64,000 bases of DNA from Mitsuaria sp. 7 (lineage in GTDB: Bacteria > Pseudomonadota > Gammaproteobacteria > Burkholderiales > Burkholderiaceae_C), in the NCBI RefSeq assembly GCF_001653795.1, contig NZ_CP011514.1, positions 2,581,715-2,645,714 of the forward strand, in the 5' to 3' direction. The notes under the pieces were generated by a model that saw nothing but the letters and a program-made list of their open reading frames with translations, did not search any database and was not told where the DNA came from. Below are positions 42,981 through 51,549 of this stretch, piece by piece. Position 1 is the stretch's first letter; each line of letters begins with the position of its first letter. The translations under genes and the position numbers were made by a program.

Positions 42981-43109
42981 CTCCCCCGTGCTGGCGCGGC
43001 TCCGATTCGGGATGCCTCGCTAGGCGCAAACCGGAGCCATAGCGGTGCTATGGCGAGGATTTGCAACGACGCGAGGCGCCCGAATCGGAGCTGCGCCAGC
43101 ATGGGGGAG
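42981..43109. repeat. Nested ~129-nt palindromic element over the histidine kinase leader
   Basis: Outer arms 42981-43020 and 43071-43109 are almost fully complementary (about 39 bp with few mismatches). Inside are GCAAA/TTTGC (43026-43030 and 43060-43064) and a perfect 8-bp stem GCCATAGC/GCTATGGC with a GGT loop (43036-43054). The right arm contains GGGGGAG, most of the ribosome binding site of the kinase at 43119. It could be a mobile palindromic unit or a structured mRNA leader that hides the translation start. Confidence 0.85.
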
Positions 43110-43112
43110 GAG
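43103..43112 (+). promoter_or_regulatory. Ribosome binding site deciding the hybrid kinase start
   Basis: GGGGGAGGAG ends six bases before the ATG at 43119, which is why that start is preferred to the ATG at 43101. The first seven bases pair with CTCCCCC at 42981-42987 in the palindromic element, so access may depend on RNA folding. Confidence 0.7.
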
Positions 43113-43118
43113 CAGCGG

Positions 43119-45329
43119 ATGGTCATCGAGAGGTTCTGGTTGCGTTGGCCTGCGGCGGTGCTCGTCTTCGTCGCCGCGACCTGGCTCAACCTGTTCCTGC
43201 AACCGGCACTCAACAGCCGCGAACCGCTGCTGCCCTACTTCCCCTCGCTGGTGATCGTCGGCCTGGTCTGCGGCCTCGCGCCCGCGCTGACCTTCCTGGT
43301 GGCGGCGAGCCTGGCGATCCTCTATTTCTGGATCGACCCCGTCGGGCAGATCTTCCCGGTCAACTCGATCGCGGACGCGGCGCTGGTCGTGCTGTTCCTG
43401 CTGACGGGGTCGCTGGTCGCGTCGGTGTCGGCGTGGGCGGGCCGTCTGATGCAGAAGGAGCGCAACAGCCGGCGGCGGCTCAACCTCGCGCTGGCGGCGG
43501 GCCGCATGATCACCTGGGACTGGGACGCGGTGACCGGCTTCGCCACCACCGGCGGCGGCGCGAAGCAGCTGTTCGGGCGGACCTGGGCGTCGATGGACGA
43601 CATGCTCGCCGGCATGTCCGCGCAGGACGCCGCGCGCTTCCGCGACCGCTACCGCTACGCCACGGAAAGCGGCGGCCGCTTCAGCCTGGCCTGCCCGATC
43701 ACGCGCGCGGACAACGACGAGGTCGTCTGGACGCAGTTCGACGGCTACGTGAGCCTGGACGCGAAAGGCCGCGCGGTGCATGCCTACGGCGTCGCGGTGG
43801 ACGTCACCACGCAGCAGGAAGCGCTGCGCGCGAGCCAGGCGGCCGAGGAGCGTTTCCACCTCGCGCTGCAGAGCGGCAAGGTGATGGCCTGGGAATGCGA
43901 CGTGATGGGCCGCTACACCTGGGCGTTCAACACGCCGATGGGATTCACGCGCGAGGCGCTGATCGGCGCGGAAGTCGGCAGCCTGGTCGGCGAACCCGAG
44001 TTCGCCGGCATCGTGCGCGAGGCGGTGATCACCGGCCAATCGATGAACCTCGCGCAGCGCACGACGCACGGCGGAAGGACCTACCAGTTGCTCACCTCGC
44101 TGCGGCCGATCACGGCGCACGACGGGCAGGTGCAGCGGGTGATCGGCGCGACGGTGGACGTCACCGAGCTGTCGGCGGCGCAGGAGGAACTGCGCCGCGA
44201 GAGCGAGCGCAAGGACTCCTTCCTGGCCACGCTCGCGCATGAGCTGCGCAACCCGATGGCGCCCATCCGCTATGCGGTGGCGATGCTGCGGCAGTCTTCC
44301 TCGGACGACACCCGCGCGCAGGCCACGGACATCATCGCGCGCCAGTCGGCGCACATGGCGCGGCTGCTGGACGACCTGCTCGACATGAGCCGCATCACGC
44401 GCAACGTGGTCGAGCTCAAGCGCCAGGTCATCGACCTGCGCACGGTGGTGAAGCAGGCGCTGGAGGCGATCGAGCCGCTGTACGTCGAGATGAAGCACCG
44501 CGTCACGCTGTCGCTGCCGCCGACGCCGGTGCCGGTGGACGGCGATCCGACGCGGCTGCAGCAGGTGCTGGGCAACCTGCTCGACAACGCGGCCAAGTAC
44601 AGCCCGGAGCCGGGCGAGGTGCGCGTGCATGTCGAGGTGGTCGGGCATCGGGCGCAGATCACGGTGACGGACCGGGGCGTCGGCATCGCGCCGGCGATGC
44701 AGCCGCGGGTCTTCGAGCTCTTCACGCGGATCGACGCGCGCGGCGCGTCGCCGTCGGGGCTGGGCATCGGCCTGGCGGTGTCCAGGCAGCTCGTGCAGCT
44801 GCATGACGGCACGATCACCGCGCAGAGCGACGGCATCGGACAGGGCAGCCGCTTCACGGTCAGCCTGCCGCTGGCGGATCACGACCTGACCCCGCTGACG
44901 GACGCGCCGGGGACCGGCGGCGATGGCACGCGCGCCACGATGGCGCAGGCACAGTCACGGGCCCTGGTGCTGGTGGTCGACGACAACGTGGACGCCGCCA
45001 ACACGCTCGCCGAGGTGCTGCGCGGCGTGGGCTATCGCGCGACGGTCGCGTACAGCGGCGAGGAGGCGCTCGCCGTGTTCGAGCGCACGCAGCCCCGCGT
45101 GGTGCTGCTGGACATCGGGCTGCCGGGCCTCTCGGGAACCGACGTCGCACGACAACTGAGATCGACGCGCGGCGCCGAGCCGCTCGCGCTGATCGCGATC
45201 ACCGGCTGGGGCCAGCGCTCCGATCGCGAGGCCACGGCGGCGGCGGGTTTCGACGCCCACCTGGTGAAGCCGGTGGAGTTCAACGAGCTGGAGCAGGTGA
45301 TGCAGGAGCTGCTGGACGCAGGGGGCTAG
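43119..45329 (+). CDS. Hybrid sensor histidine kinase/response regulator
   Basis: 736 residues. Three or four membrane helices in the first 110 residues (MASE/DUF4118-like) are followed by two PAS-like domains (about 125-225 and 235-350). The HisKA domain has its His in LATLAHELRNPMAPI near residue 370, and the HATPase domain has NLLDNAAKYSP, VTDRGVGI and GLGIGLAVSRQL. A carboxy-terminal receiver domain has its Asp in RVVLLDIGLPGLSG. It is an orphan gene with no separate regulator next to it; phosphorelay targets are unknown. Confidence 0.92.
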   Translation: MVIERFWLRWPAAVLVFVAATWLNLFLQPALNSREPLLPYFPSLVIVGLVCGLAPALTFLVAASLAILYFWIDPVGQIFPVNSIADAALVVLFLLTGSLVASVSAWAGRLMQKERNSRRRLNLALAAGRMITWDWDAVTGFATTGGGAKQLFGRTWASMDDMLAGMSAQDAARFRDRYRYATESGGRFSLACPITRADNDEVVWTQFDGYVSLDAKGRAVHAYGVAVDVTTQQEALRASQAAEERFHLALQSGKVMAWECDVMGRYTWAFNTPMGFTREALIGAEVGSLVGEPEFAGIVREAVITGQSMNLAQRTTHGGRTYQLLTSLRPITAHDGQVQRVIGATVDVTELSAAQEELRRESERKDSFLATLAHELRNPMAPIRYAVAMLRQSSSDDTRAQATDIIARQSAHMARLLDDLLDMSRITRNVVELKRQVIDLRTVVKQALEAIEPLYVEMKHRVTLSLPPTPVPVDGDPTRLQQVLGNLLDNAAKYSPEPGEVRVHVEVVGHRAQITVTDRGVGIAPAMQPRVFELFTRIDARGASPSGLGIGLAVSRQLVQLHDGTITAQSDGIGQGSRFTVSLPLADHDLTPLTDAPGTGGDGTRATMAQAQSRALVLVVDDNVDAANTLAEVLRGVGYRATVAYSGEEALAVFERTQPRVVLLDIGLPGLSGTDVARQLRSTRGAEPLALIAITGWGQRSDREATAAAGFDAHLVKPVEFNELEQVMQELLDAGG

Positions 45330-45353
45330 CGGGTCGCTCGCCCGACCCTTCGC

Positions 45354-46181
45354 TCAACCGAGCAGCGCCGCGCCGACCACCAGGCCGACGACACCCACGA
45401 GCAGCAGCGGCAGATAGAGCGCCGCGAGCACCCCGCCGCGCCAGACGCTGCCCCACCAGCTCGTGCCGTAGACGGTCCTCAACGCGATGAAGCCATGCAG
45501 CAGGACCAGCGCGGCGATGACCGACGATGCGGCCGGCACCACGATCGCCAGCAGATAGGCCGCGAACCAGCAGGCGTGCAGATGCAGTGAGAAGACGAAG
45601 TGCTCGGCATACTTCATCCGTCGCCGCAGGAACATCAGCGCCAGCAGCCCGGCGAAAACCGGCTGCATCAGCAGCATTGCGTAGGGAGCGAGCTTGTCCA
45701 TGCGCTTCTGCACCTGCGCGACGGACCCGCTGGCCAGACGCTCGCCGACGCGGTCGAGGCGGCTCTCCCACCAGTTGCAGGTGCTGCCCAGGGTTGAGCA
45801 ACTGCCCTGCCGGGCCTGCGCGATGGCGCGGTCGTCGCGCTGCACCGTGAGGTGCTCGCCCGGCAGCAGATGCACGGCGATGAAGAACACGAAGCTGAGG
45901 CTCAGGTACAGGCGAAGCGGCTGGACATAGCGCCGACGCCGGCCGATGAAGTACTCGCGCGTCAGACGACCGGGCAGGAACAGCATCGCCCACAGCGTCC
46001 GCCACAAGGGCCCTTCGAGCGCGACGTAGTGGCCGATGAACTCATGGATGAACTCCCGCATCGAGGCCGGATGCAGGTGCGCTTCCTGGCCGCAGTGGGG
46101 ACAGAAGTGCCCGCCGGGCTGCAGTGCCTGATCGCAGTTGTGGCAGGTCACGGCGGCGTGGGACGGAGAGAGAGGCGTCAT
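45354..46181 (-). CDS. DUF3667 domain membrane protein with zinc ribbon
   Basis: 275 residues. It opens with a zinc ribbon (CHNCDQ...CPHCGQ, residues about 12-31), then an amphipathic part (EFIHEFIGHYVALEGPLWRTLWAM) and about four to five membrane helices (LYLSLSFVFFIAVHLLPG; LLMQPVFAGLLALMFL; HACWFAAYLLAIVV; LLLVGVVGLVVG). DUF3667 has no known function. The start at 46181 puts the ribbon at the amino terminus. Convergent with the hybrid kinase. Confidence 0.85.
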   Translation of the reverse strand: MTPLSPSHAAVTCHNCDQALQPGGHFCPHCGQEAHLHPASMREFIHEFIGHYVALEGPLWRTLWAMLFLPGRLTREYFIGRRRRYVQPLRLYLSLSFVFFIAVHLLPGEHLTVQRDDRAIAQARQGSCSTLGSTCNWWESRLDRVGERLASGSVAQVQKRMDKLAPYAMLLMQPVFAGLLALMFLRRRMKYAEHFVFSLHLHACWFAAYLLAIVVPAASSVIAALVLLHGFIALRTVYGTSWWGSVWRGGVLAALYLPLLLVGVVGLVVGAALLG

Positions 46182-46349
46182 GGCGGGGGCTCGGAAGTCG
46201 TCATGGGCGCGCCGGCCCTTCACTCCCTGCCGGTCACGCGCCGAGGATGATAGGTCGCGACGGCGCGAGCGCCTGATCGGGTTCATCCGGGTCCGCGGGG
46301 GGAGTTCGCGAGGGACTTCGCGCCTGGGCACTGGCATCGCGGGCACCAC

Positions 46350-46364
46350 TGGCATGCCGGTTGC
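46350..46364 (+). promoter_or_regulatory. Candidate sigma-54 promoter
   Basis: TGGCATG-N4-TTGC has the exact GG/GC spacing of a -24/-12 promoter, with one mismatch to TGGCACG. It lies 53 bp before the ATG at 46418 and a good ribosome binding site. No sigma-54 activator gene is in the neighbourhood. Confidence 0.4.
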
Positions 46365-46417
46365 CTGTTGTCGGCGAGGGCCTCAGGAGGAGGCCGACAT
46401 CACAACAGGAGCTCGTC

Positions 46418-46882
46418 ATGACCATTCGCCACCTCGCAGCCGTCGTCCTGGGCACCGCTGCCCTGCTCACCGGCATCGGTGCCACTGCCCAGTCCGTCGG
46501 CAAGGCCTCCGATCCCGAACGGGACCTGGGCCGCGCCGCGCCGGGGCAGGACAACTCCTACTTCAACGTGACGGCCAAGAACCGCATCCCCGCGCCGCTG
46601 CTGCCGCTCAAGAAGGGCCAGTGCGTGATCTGGTATCCCGAGAAGGGCATCGCGGAACACACCGGCCCGCTGCCGTGCTCGCCGCTGCCCAAGGTCGAAC
46701 CGGGCGGCTGGCTGATCGCGCCGTCGAAGGATCCGGTGATCCTCGAAGCGGCCGTGTATCACGCGGAGAACCCCGGCGTCGTCATCGCGCGCGGGTCCTT
46801 CGACGCCCGCACGCGCTACCTCGTGCGCACGCTGGACCCGGACAGCAAGATGGACGTGGAGAAGGCCAAGGCGAAGCGCTGA
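46418..46882 (+). CDS. Secreted hypothetical protein
   Basis: 154 residues. Signal peptide of about 24 residues (Ala/Leu core, cleavage after ATA or TAQ). The mature part has NRIPAPLLPLKKGQCVIWYPEKGIAEHTGPLPCS, with two cysteines that may form a disulfide, and a Lys-rich end. No family recognised. The ATG at 46418 has AGGAG six bases upstream. A 45-bp dispersed repeat follows the stop codon. Confidence 0.7.
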   Translation: MTIRHLAAVVLGTAALLTGIGATAQSVGKASDPERDLGRAAPGQDNSYFNVTAKNRIPAPLLPLKKGQCVIWYPEKGIAEHTGPLPCSPLPKVEPGGWLIAPSKDPVILEAAVYHAENPGVVIARGSFDARTRYLVRTLDPDSKMDVEKAKAKR

Positions 46883-46919
46883 GCGCTCGGCCGCTCCGGA
46901 CGCGCGCAGGTGCTTCTTG

Positions 46920-46963
46920 CTCCCTCTCCCGCTTGCGGGAGAGGGCGGGGGTGAGGGCCAGCG
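46920..46963. repeat. 45-bp dispersed palindromic repeat, copy 3
   Basis: Matches copy 2 (9731-9775) over 44 bases, same orientation. The hairpin CCTCTCCCGC-TT-GCGGGAGAGG lies 40 bp after the end of a gene, so this copy may serve as a terminator between the secreted protein and the acyl-CoA dehydrogenase. Confidence 0.85.
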
Positions 46964-47034
46964 TCCTCAAGTCCTACGCCCAAGTGCGTTCCACGCTGAC
47001 CTCGTCGACGGGCACGCGGATCTAGTCTGGAGCC

Positions 47035-49341
47035 ATGGGATTTCACCGACTCCTCGGGCGCCTGGCGATGACGCCCTTCTCCAAGGCCTTGCCCTCGATG
47101 GGCGACACGGAGCGGGCTGCGCTCGAAGCCGGCACCGTCGGCTTCGAGGGCCAGCTCTTCGCCGGTCAGCCCGACTTCGACGCGCTGATCGCGCAAGGCC
47201 CGAATCGTCTCACCGATGAGGAGCGTCGTTTCCTCGACCACGAGGTGACGACGCTCATCGCGATGCTCGACGATCACGCCATCGACGAGGCCGGCGACCT
47301 GCCGCCCGAGGTCTGGCAGTACCTGCGCGAGCACCGCTTCTTCGGGATGATCATTCCCAAGGAATATGGCGGCCTGGGCTTCGGCCACTACGCGCATGCC
47401 GAGGTGGTGACCCGCATCGCCACCGTCAACACCGCCTGCGCGGTGACGGTGATGGTGCCCAACTCGCTGGGCCCGGCCGAACTGCTGCTGCGCTACGGCA
47501 CCCCGGATCAGCAACAGCATTACCTGCCGCGCCTGGCTGATGGCCGCGAACTGCCCTGCTTCGGCCTCACCTCCCCCTACGCCGGCTCGGACGCCGCATC
47601 CATTCCCGACCGCGGCGTGCTCACCGAACGCGTCATCGACGGCCGCACGGTGCGCGGCTTCAGCGTGCGTTTCGACAAGCGCTACATCACGCTCGCGCCG
47701 GTGGCCAGCGTGGTGGGCCTGGCCTTCCAGGCCGTGGACCCTTCCCGGCCCGAAGGCGAGCAGGCGCTCGGCATCACCTGCGCACTGCTGCCCGTGCCCA
47801 CGCCCGGCATGGAGATCGGTCATCGCCACCGGCCGATGGACTCGGCATTCATGAACGGCCCGATCCGCGGCGAGGATGTCTTCGTGCCCATGGACTGGGT
47901 GATCGGCGGTGAAGAACGTGTCGGTCAGGGCTGGCGCATGCTGATGGAATGCCTGGCCGCCGGCCGCGCCATCTCGCTGCCGGCGCTGGGCGCGGCGATG
48001 CAGCAGACGGCGCTGTTCGTGGTCAACGGCTACGGCCAGGTGCGCGAGCAGTTCGGCCTGCCCATCGGACGTTTCCACGCGATCGCGGGCATCACCGCGC
48101 AGATGGCCGCGCGGCTCTACGCAACAGACGCCGCGCGACGCTACACGGCCGCGGCGCTCGATGCCGGCGAGCAGCCCAGCGTCGCCAGCGCGATCCTCAA
48201 GGTGCAGCTCACCGAAGCGGGTCGTCGCGCGGTCAACGACGGCATGGACGTGCTCGGGGGCAAGGGCATCATCTCCGGGCCGCGCAACCTGCTGGGCGTG
48301 GCCTACCGCCATGCGCCCATCGCGATCACGGTGGAAGGAGCCAACCTGCTGTCGCGCGCGCTGATCATCTTCGGCCAGGGCGCGACGCGCTGCCACCCGT
48401 TCGTGCTGGAGGAGATGAAGGCGGTGCAGACCAAGGACGAGGAGCGACTGGGTCGCGCCCTCGCCGGCCACGTCGGCCACGTGATGCGCAACCTCTGGCG
48501 CAGCCTGGCGCACGCGCCGCTGCGCGGGAAGCCGCCAGCCGACCTGCGCGCCGAGGCCACGCTCATCGCCTCGCTGTCGGCCCGCTACGCGCTCACCGCC
48601 GATCTCGCCATGGGTCTGCTGGGCGGCAAGCTCAAGCGCATGGAGCTGCTGTCCGCGCGGCTGGGCGACGTGCTGTCGGCGCTCTACCTCGCCGCGGCCT
48701 GCGTGTGGCGCTACCAGGTGGAGAACGACCCGGCGACGCTGCCGGTGGCGCGCGCGGCGATCCGCCTGCAGCTGCACGAGGCCGCGACGCTGCTGCGGGA
48801 GCTGTACGCGAACCTGCCTTCAGGCTTCCTGCGCGCGGTGGCGCCGATGCTGCTGCACGGCACCGGGCACCTCGCCCCCTTGCGCGACCGCGAGGCCATC
48901 GCGCTGGCCGACGCGCTGCGCACGCAGCCGGAGCTGGTGCGCCGCCTGTGCCCCGACGTCTCGCGCCCGAAGCGCGGCGGCCTGCTCGACCTGATGCACG
49001 CGCTCGAAGCGGCGCACAAGCTGGGCGACGAGGTCCCTGAACTCAACAAGGCGCTGCGCCGTTCGGGCTCGCTGGAGGAAGTGGCGCGGAGCTCGCGGGA
49101 TCCGGAGGCGGCACTGGCCTATCTGCGAGCCGCCGAGCAGGTGATCGCAGTGGACGAGGACAAGCCCGCAAGCGCAGGCGACACTGGGCAGACTCAAACG
49201 CCTCTGCCCACCACCGAGCCGCCGCCATGCCAAAGCTCAATACCGCCCTCTGGACCGACCACCCCGGCGTCGTCAATCGCTTCTCCGGACAGAACGATGG
49301 CCCGTACGCCGAGCTCGTCCTCGGTGATCAGGCAGGCCTGA
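47035..49341 (+). CDS. fadE: Acyl-CoA dehydrogenase, FadE type (with DUF1974)
   Basis: 768 residues. An acyl-CoA dehydrogenase core (IIPKEYGGLGFG; LTSPYAGSDAASIPD; GGKGIISGPRNLLG) is followed by the FadE-specific carboxy-terminal DUF1974 region. It makes the first oxidation of fatty-acyl-CoA in beta-oxidation. The last 50 or so residues after DEDKPAS are low in hydrophobics and run 115 bp into the cupin gene in another frame, so the original stop was probably lost or is not conserved. Two hydrophobic segments typical of membrane association are not clear here. Confidence 0.9.
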   Translation: MGFHRLLGRLAMTPFSKALPSMGDTERAALEAGTVGFEGQLFAGQPDFDALIAQGPNRLTDEERRFLDHEVTTLIAMLDDHAIDEAGDLPPEVWQYLREHRFFGMIIPKEYGGLGFGHYAHAEVVTRIATVNTACAVTVMVPNSLGPAELLLRYGTPDQQQHYLPRLADGRELPCFGLTSPYAGSDAASIPDRGVLTERVIDGRTVRGFSVRFDKRYITLAPVASVVGLAFQAVDPSRPEGEQALGITCALLPVPTPGMEIGHRHRPMDSAFMNGPIRGEDVFVPMDWVIGGEERVGQGWRMLMECLAAGRAISLPALGAAMQQTALFVVNGYGQVREQFGLPIGRFHAIAGITAQMAARLYATDAARRYTAAALDAGEQPSVASAILKVQLTEAGRRAVNDGMDVLGGKGIISGPRNLLGVAYRHAPIAITVEGANLLSRALIIFGQGATRCHPFVLEEMKAVQTKDEERLGRALAGHVGHVMRNLWRSLAHAPLRGKPPADLRAEATLIASLSARYALTADLAMGLLGGKLKRMELLSARLGDVLSALYLAAACVWRYQVENDPATLPVARAAIRLQLHEAATLLRELYANLPSGFLRAVAPMLLHGTGHLAPLRDREAIALADALRTQPELVRRLCPDVSRPKRGGLLDLMHALEAAHKLGDEVPELNKALRRSGSLEEVARSSRDPEAALAYLRAAEQVIAVDEDKPASAGDTGQTQTPLPTTEPPPCQSSIPPSGPTTPASSIASPDRTMARTPSSSSVIRQA

Positions 49342-49688
49342 CGCAGTTCGGCGCGCGGCTGGAACGTCTCCCGCCGGGCTCCCGTTCCTCGCATCGACAC
49401 TGGCACGAGACGGAAGACGAATTCGTGTACGTGCTCTCCGGCGAGCTGGTGCTCGTCGAGAACGACGAATCCGTCCTGCAAGCCGGCGAGTCGGCCGCCT
49501 GGGCCGCCGGCGCACCGGTGGCTCACTGCCTGGAGAACCGCTCCGCCTCGGAGGTCGTGTACCTCGTCGTGGGCACCCGTGTGTCGAAGGGGACCGTCCA
49601 CTACCCGGACCACGACGTGGTCCTGCATCACGACGGCGACGAGCGCCGTTTCACCAGAAGCGATGGGTCGCCCATCGAGCGGGGGTAG
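49227..49688 (+). CDS. Cupin domain protein
   Basis: 153 residues of a single-domain cupin: the first motif carries SSHRHWHETEDEFVYVLSGE with the usual two His and a Glu, the second SAAWAAGAPVAHCLENRS with a His. Such proteins bind a divalent metal and act as isomerases, dioxygenases or sugar-binding units. The first 115 bp overlap the FadE gene in a different frame. It converges with the SDR gene. Confidence 0.85.
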   Translation: MPKLNTALWTDHPGVVNRFSGQNDGPYAELVLGDQAGLTQFGARLERLPPGSRSSHRHWHETEDEFVYVLSGELVLVENDESVLQAGESAAWAAGAPVAHCLENRSASEVVYLVVGTRVSKGTVHYPDHDVVLHHDGDERRFTRSDGSPIERG

Positions 49689-49745
49689 AGACAAGGTGCA
49701 TGGACAGGCGCGGGCGCCATGCCCCGCGCCAAGGACCAGGAGTTG

Positions 49746-50756
49746 TCAGCCCGGCTGACCAACGCCGCCGGTGGCCGCGAAGATCTGCCCGGTCGAGAAG
49801 CCGAGCGCGGGATCCGCGGCCGCGACGAACAAGGGCGCGATCTCGGCGGGTTGTCCCGGCCGTCCGAGCGGCAACGCGCCGCCCAGTGCGACCTGGTTCT
49901 CCGGCGTCGAGCCCCCCGTCACGTGCAGCGGCGTCCAGACCTGCGCAGGGGTCACCGCATTGACGCGGATCCCGCGCGGCGCGAGCTGCTTGGCCAGCGA
50001 CTTGACGAAGTTGATCCCCGCCGCCTTGCTCATGCCGTAGTCGATGAGATTGCCCTGCGGATCGCCCGCCAGTCGCGACGAGGTGACGACGATCGCCGAA
50101 CCGGGCTGCATCAAGGGGATGACCGCCTTGCTCAGCCAGAACAGCGCGTAGACGTTGGTCTTCAAGGTGTCGTCCAGGTCCTGGGTGCTCAGGTCGGCGA
50201 TCGTCGCCCGCACCTGCTGGCGCCCGGCGTTGCTGACGAGGATGTCGATGCCGCCAAGTTCCCGGGCAGCGTCCCGCACAAGCTTCTGGCAGAAGGCCTC
50301 GTCCCGGAGGTCGCCGGGCAGGCCGACCGCGCGGCGACCCTCGGCCCGGATCAGCCGGAGGATCTCCCGCGCATCGGGCTCTTCGACCGGGAGATAGTTG
50401 ATGGCGACATCGGCCCCCTCACGGGCGAAGGCGATCGCCGCGGCGGCACCGAGGCCGCTGTCGCCGCCGGTGATCAACGCGCGCATGCCAGCGAGCCGGC
50501 CGGACCCGCGGTACGTGGACTCGCCCAGATCGGGCGGCGGCGACATGTCGCGCGACAGGCCCGGCCAGGCCTGGTGCTGGGCCTTGAACGGCGGACGAGG
50601 ACGGGTGACAGGCGGAAGGACCGCCGACGGGGCGTTGGACATGCGCGATTCCTGTGAGAAGGCGGGCGTCGTGCCGGCGAGCGCGACGGCACTCGTGGCG
50701 GCGACCTTGACGAAGTTGCGACGGCTGTTCGAGCCGGAAGTCGAATCGTTGGACAT
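49746..50756 (-). CDS. SDR family oxidoreductase with Tat signal
   Basis: 336 residues. The start has a twin-arginine signal (NSRRNFVKVAA and a hydrophobic run, residues about 10-32), then a classic SDR domain: TGGDSGLG for NAD(P) binding, VSNAGRQQ, and the Y-x3-K pair in DYGMSKAAG. A periplasmic SDR would have to be exported folded with its cofactor, which Tat permits. It belongs to the glucose/ribitol-dehydrogenase-like YghA group. It is the third gene of an MFS-GntR-SDR set on the same strand. Confidence 0.85.
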   Translation of the reverse strand: MSNDSTSGSNSRRNFVKVAATSAVALAGTTPAFSQESRMSNAPSAVLPPVTRPRPPFKAQHQAWPGLSRDMSPPPDLGESTYRGSGRLAGMRALITGGDSGLGAAAAIAFAREGADVAINYLPVEEPDAREILRLIRAEGRRAVGLPGDLRDEAFCQKLVRDAARELGGIDILVSNAGRQQVRATIADLSTQDLDDTLKTNVYALFWLSKAVIPLMQPGSAIVVTSSRLAGDPQGNLIDYGMSKAAGINFVKSLAKQLAPRGIRVNAVTPAQVWTPLHVTGGSTPENQVALGGALPLGRPGQPAEIAPLFVAAADPALGFSTGQIFAATGGVGQPG

Positions 50757-50796
50757 GGATCTCCGCAGGGGTGGTTGAAGTGAAGGACATCCGGCC

Positions 50797-51543
50797 CTAG
50801 CCGGACAGGGATTCAAGGACGTGATGAAGGTGCGCACCGGCCATCCGGGTGGCGCGCGCGAGATCGCGCGCCATCAACGCCTCCACCAGCATCCGGTGTT
50901 CTCGCTCACAGGCGGCGCGTCGTTCCCGCGTCAGCCCGCGGCGCTTCAGCGCGCCCCACCGGCCTTGCGCACGGACGTGATTCATGAGGCGGTACACGCT
51001 CGAGAAGAACCGGTTGTGCGTCGCGTCGGCGATGACCTCGTGCAGGCGCCCGTCCCACTGCTCGAAGTCGTCGACCGTCGTGGCCGACTCCGCCTCGCGG
51101 CAGCAATGGACCATGCGCTCGAAGTCCGCGGGCGTCGCCCGACGGATCACCAGCGCCATGAGCGCCGGTTCGAAGGCGATGCGGGCCTCCATCAGCTCGG
51201 CCGGCGTCGTCGACGCGGCAGGACGATCGGCGGCCAGGGCTGCCAGGACCATCGTCGCCCGCTCGGCCACGTAGGTGCCGCTGCCGACCCGCTGCGTGAT
51301 CAGGGCCAGGTCCTTGAGCTCGCCGAGAACGCGCCGGACCGTGGTCCGCCCGATCGCGAACGTTTCGGACAACGCGCGCTCCGTCGGCAGGCGGTCGCCG
51401 GGTCGCCAGTCGCCGCGATGCAGGCCGGTCAGCAAGGCGTCCTTGCATCGGCGGGCCGCACCGGTCGACTCGACGCGCGCGGTCGGTGCCTGCAATGGGG
51501 ATTCGGAAGTCATGTCGGTCTGCGGCAGTGGCGCCAAGGGCAC
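50797..51543 (-). CDS. GntR family regulator (FadR/FCD type)
   Basis: 248 residues. Winged-helix GntR domain (RPGDRLPTERALSETFAIGRTTVRRVLGEL; VGSGTYV) followed by an all-helical FCD ligand domain with metal-type His/Asp positions (DGRLHEVIADATHNRF; EHRMLVEAL). It senses a small carboxylate or lactone. An ATG at 51513 is an alternative start. It lies 6 bp after the MFS gene and 40 bp before the SDR gene, so it probably controls this three-gene unit. Confidence 0.9.
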   Translation of the reverse strand: MPLAPLPQTDMTSESPLQAPTARVESTGAARRCKDALLTGLHRGDWRPGDRLPTERALSETFAIGRTTVRRVLGELKDLALITQRVGSGTYVAERATMVLAALAADRPAASTTPAELMEARIAFEPALMALVIRRATPADFERMVHCCREAESATTVDDFEQWDGRLHEVIADATHNRFFSSVYRLMNHVRAQGRWGALKRRGLTRERRAACEREHRMLVEALMARDLARATRMAGAHLHHVLESLSG

Positions 51544-51549
51544 GAGCGC

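Noticed and set aside
42848..43213. 121-codon minus-strand frame over the palindromic element
   Set aside because: The frame is a by-product of the inverted repeat; no conserved protein pattern.
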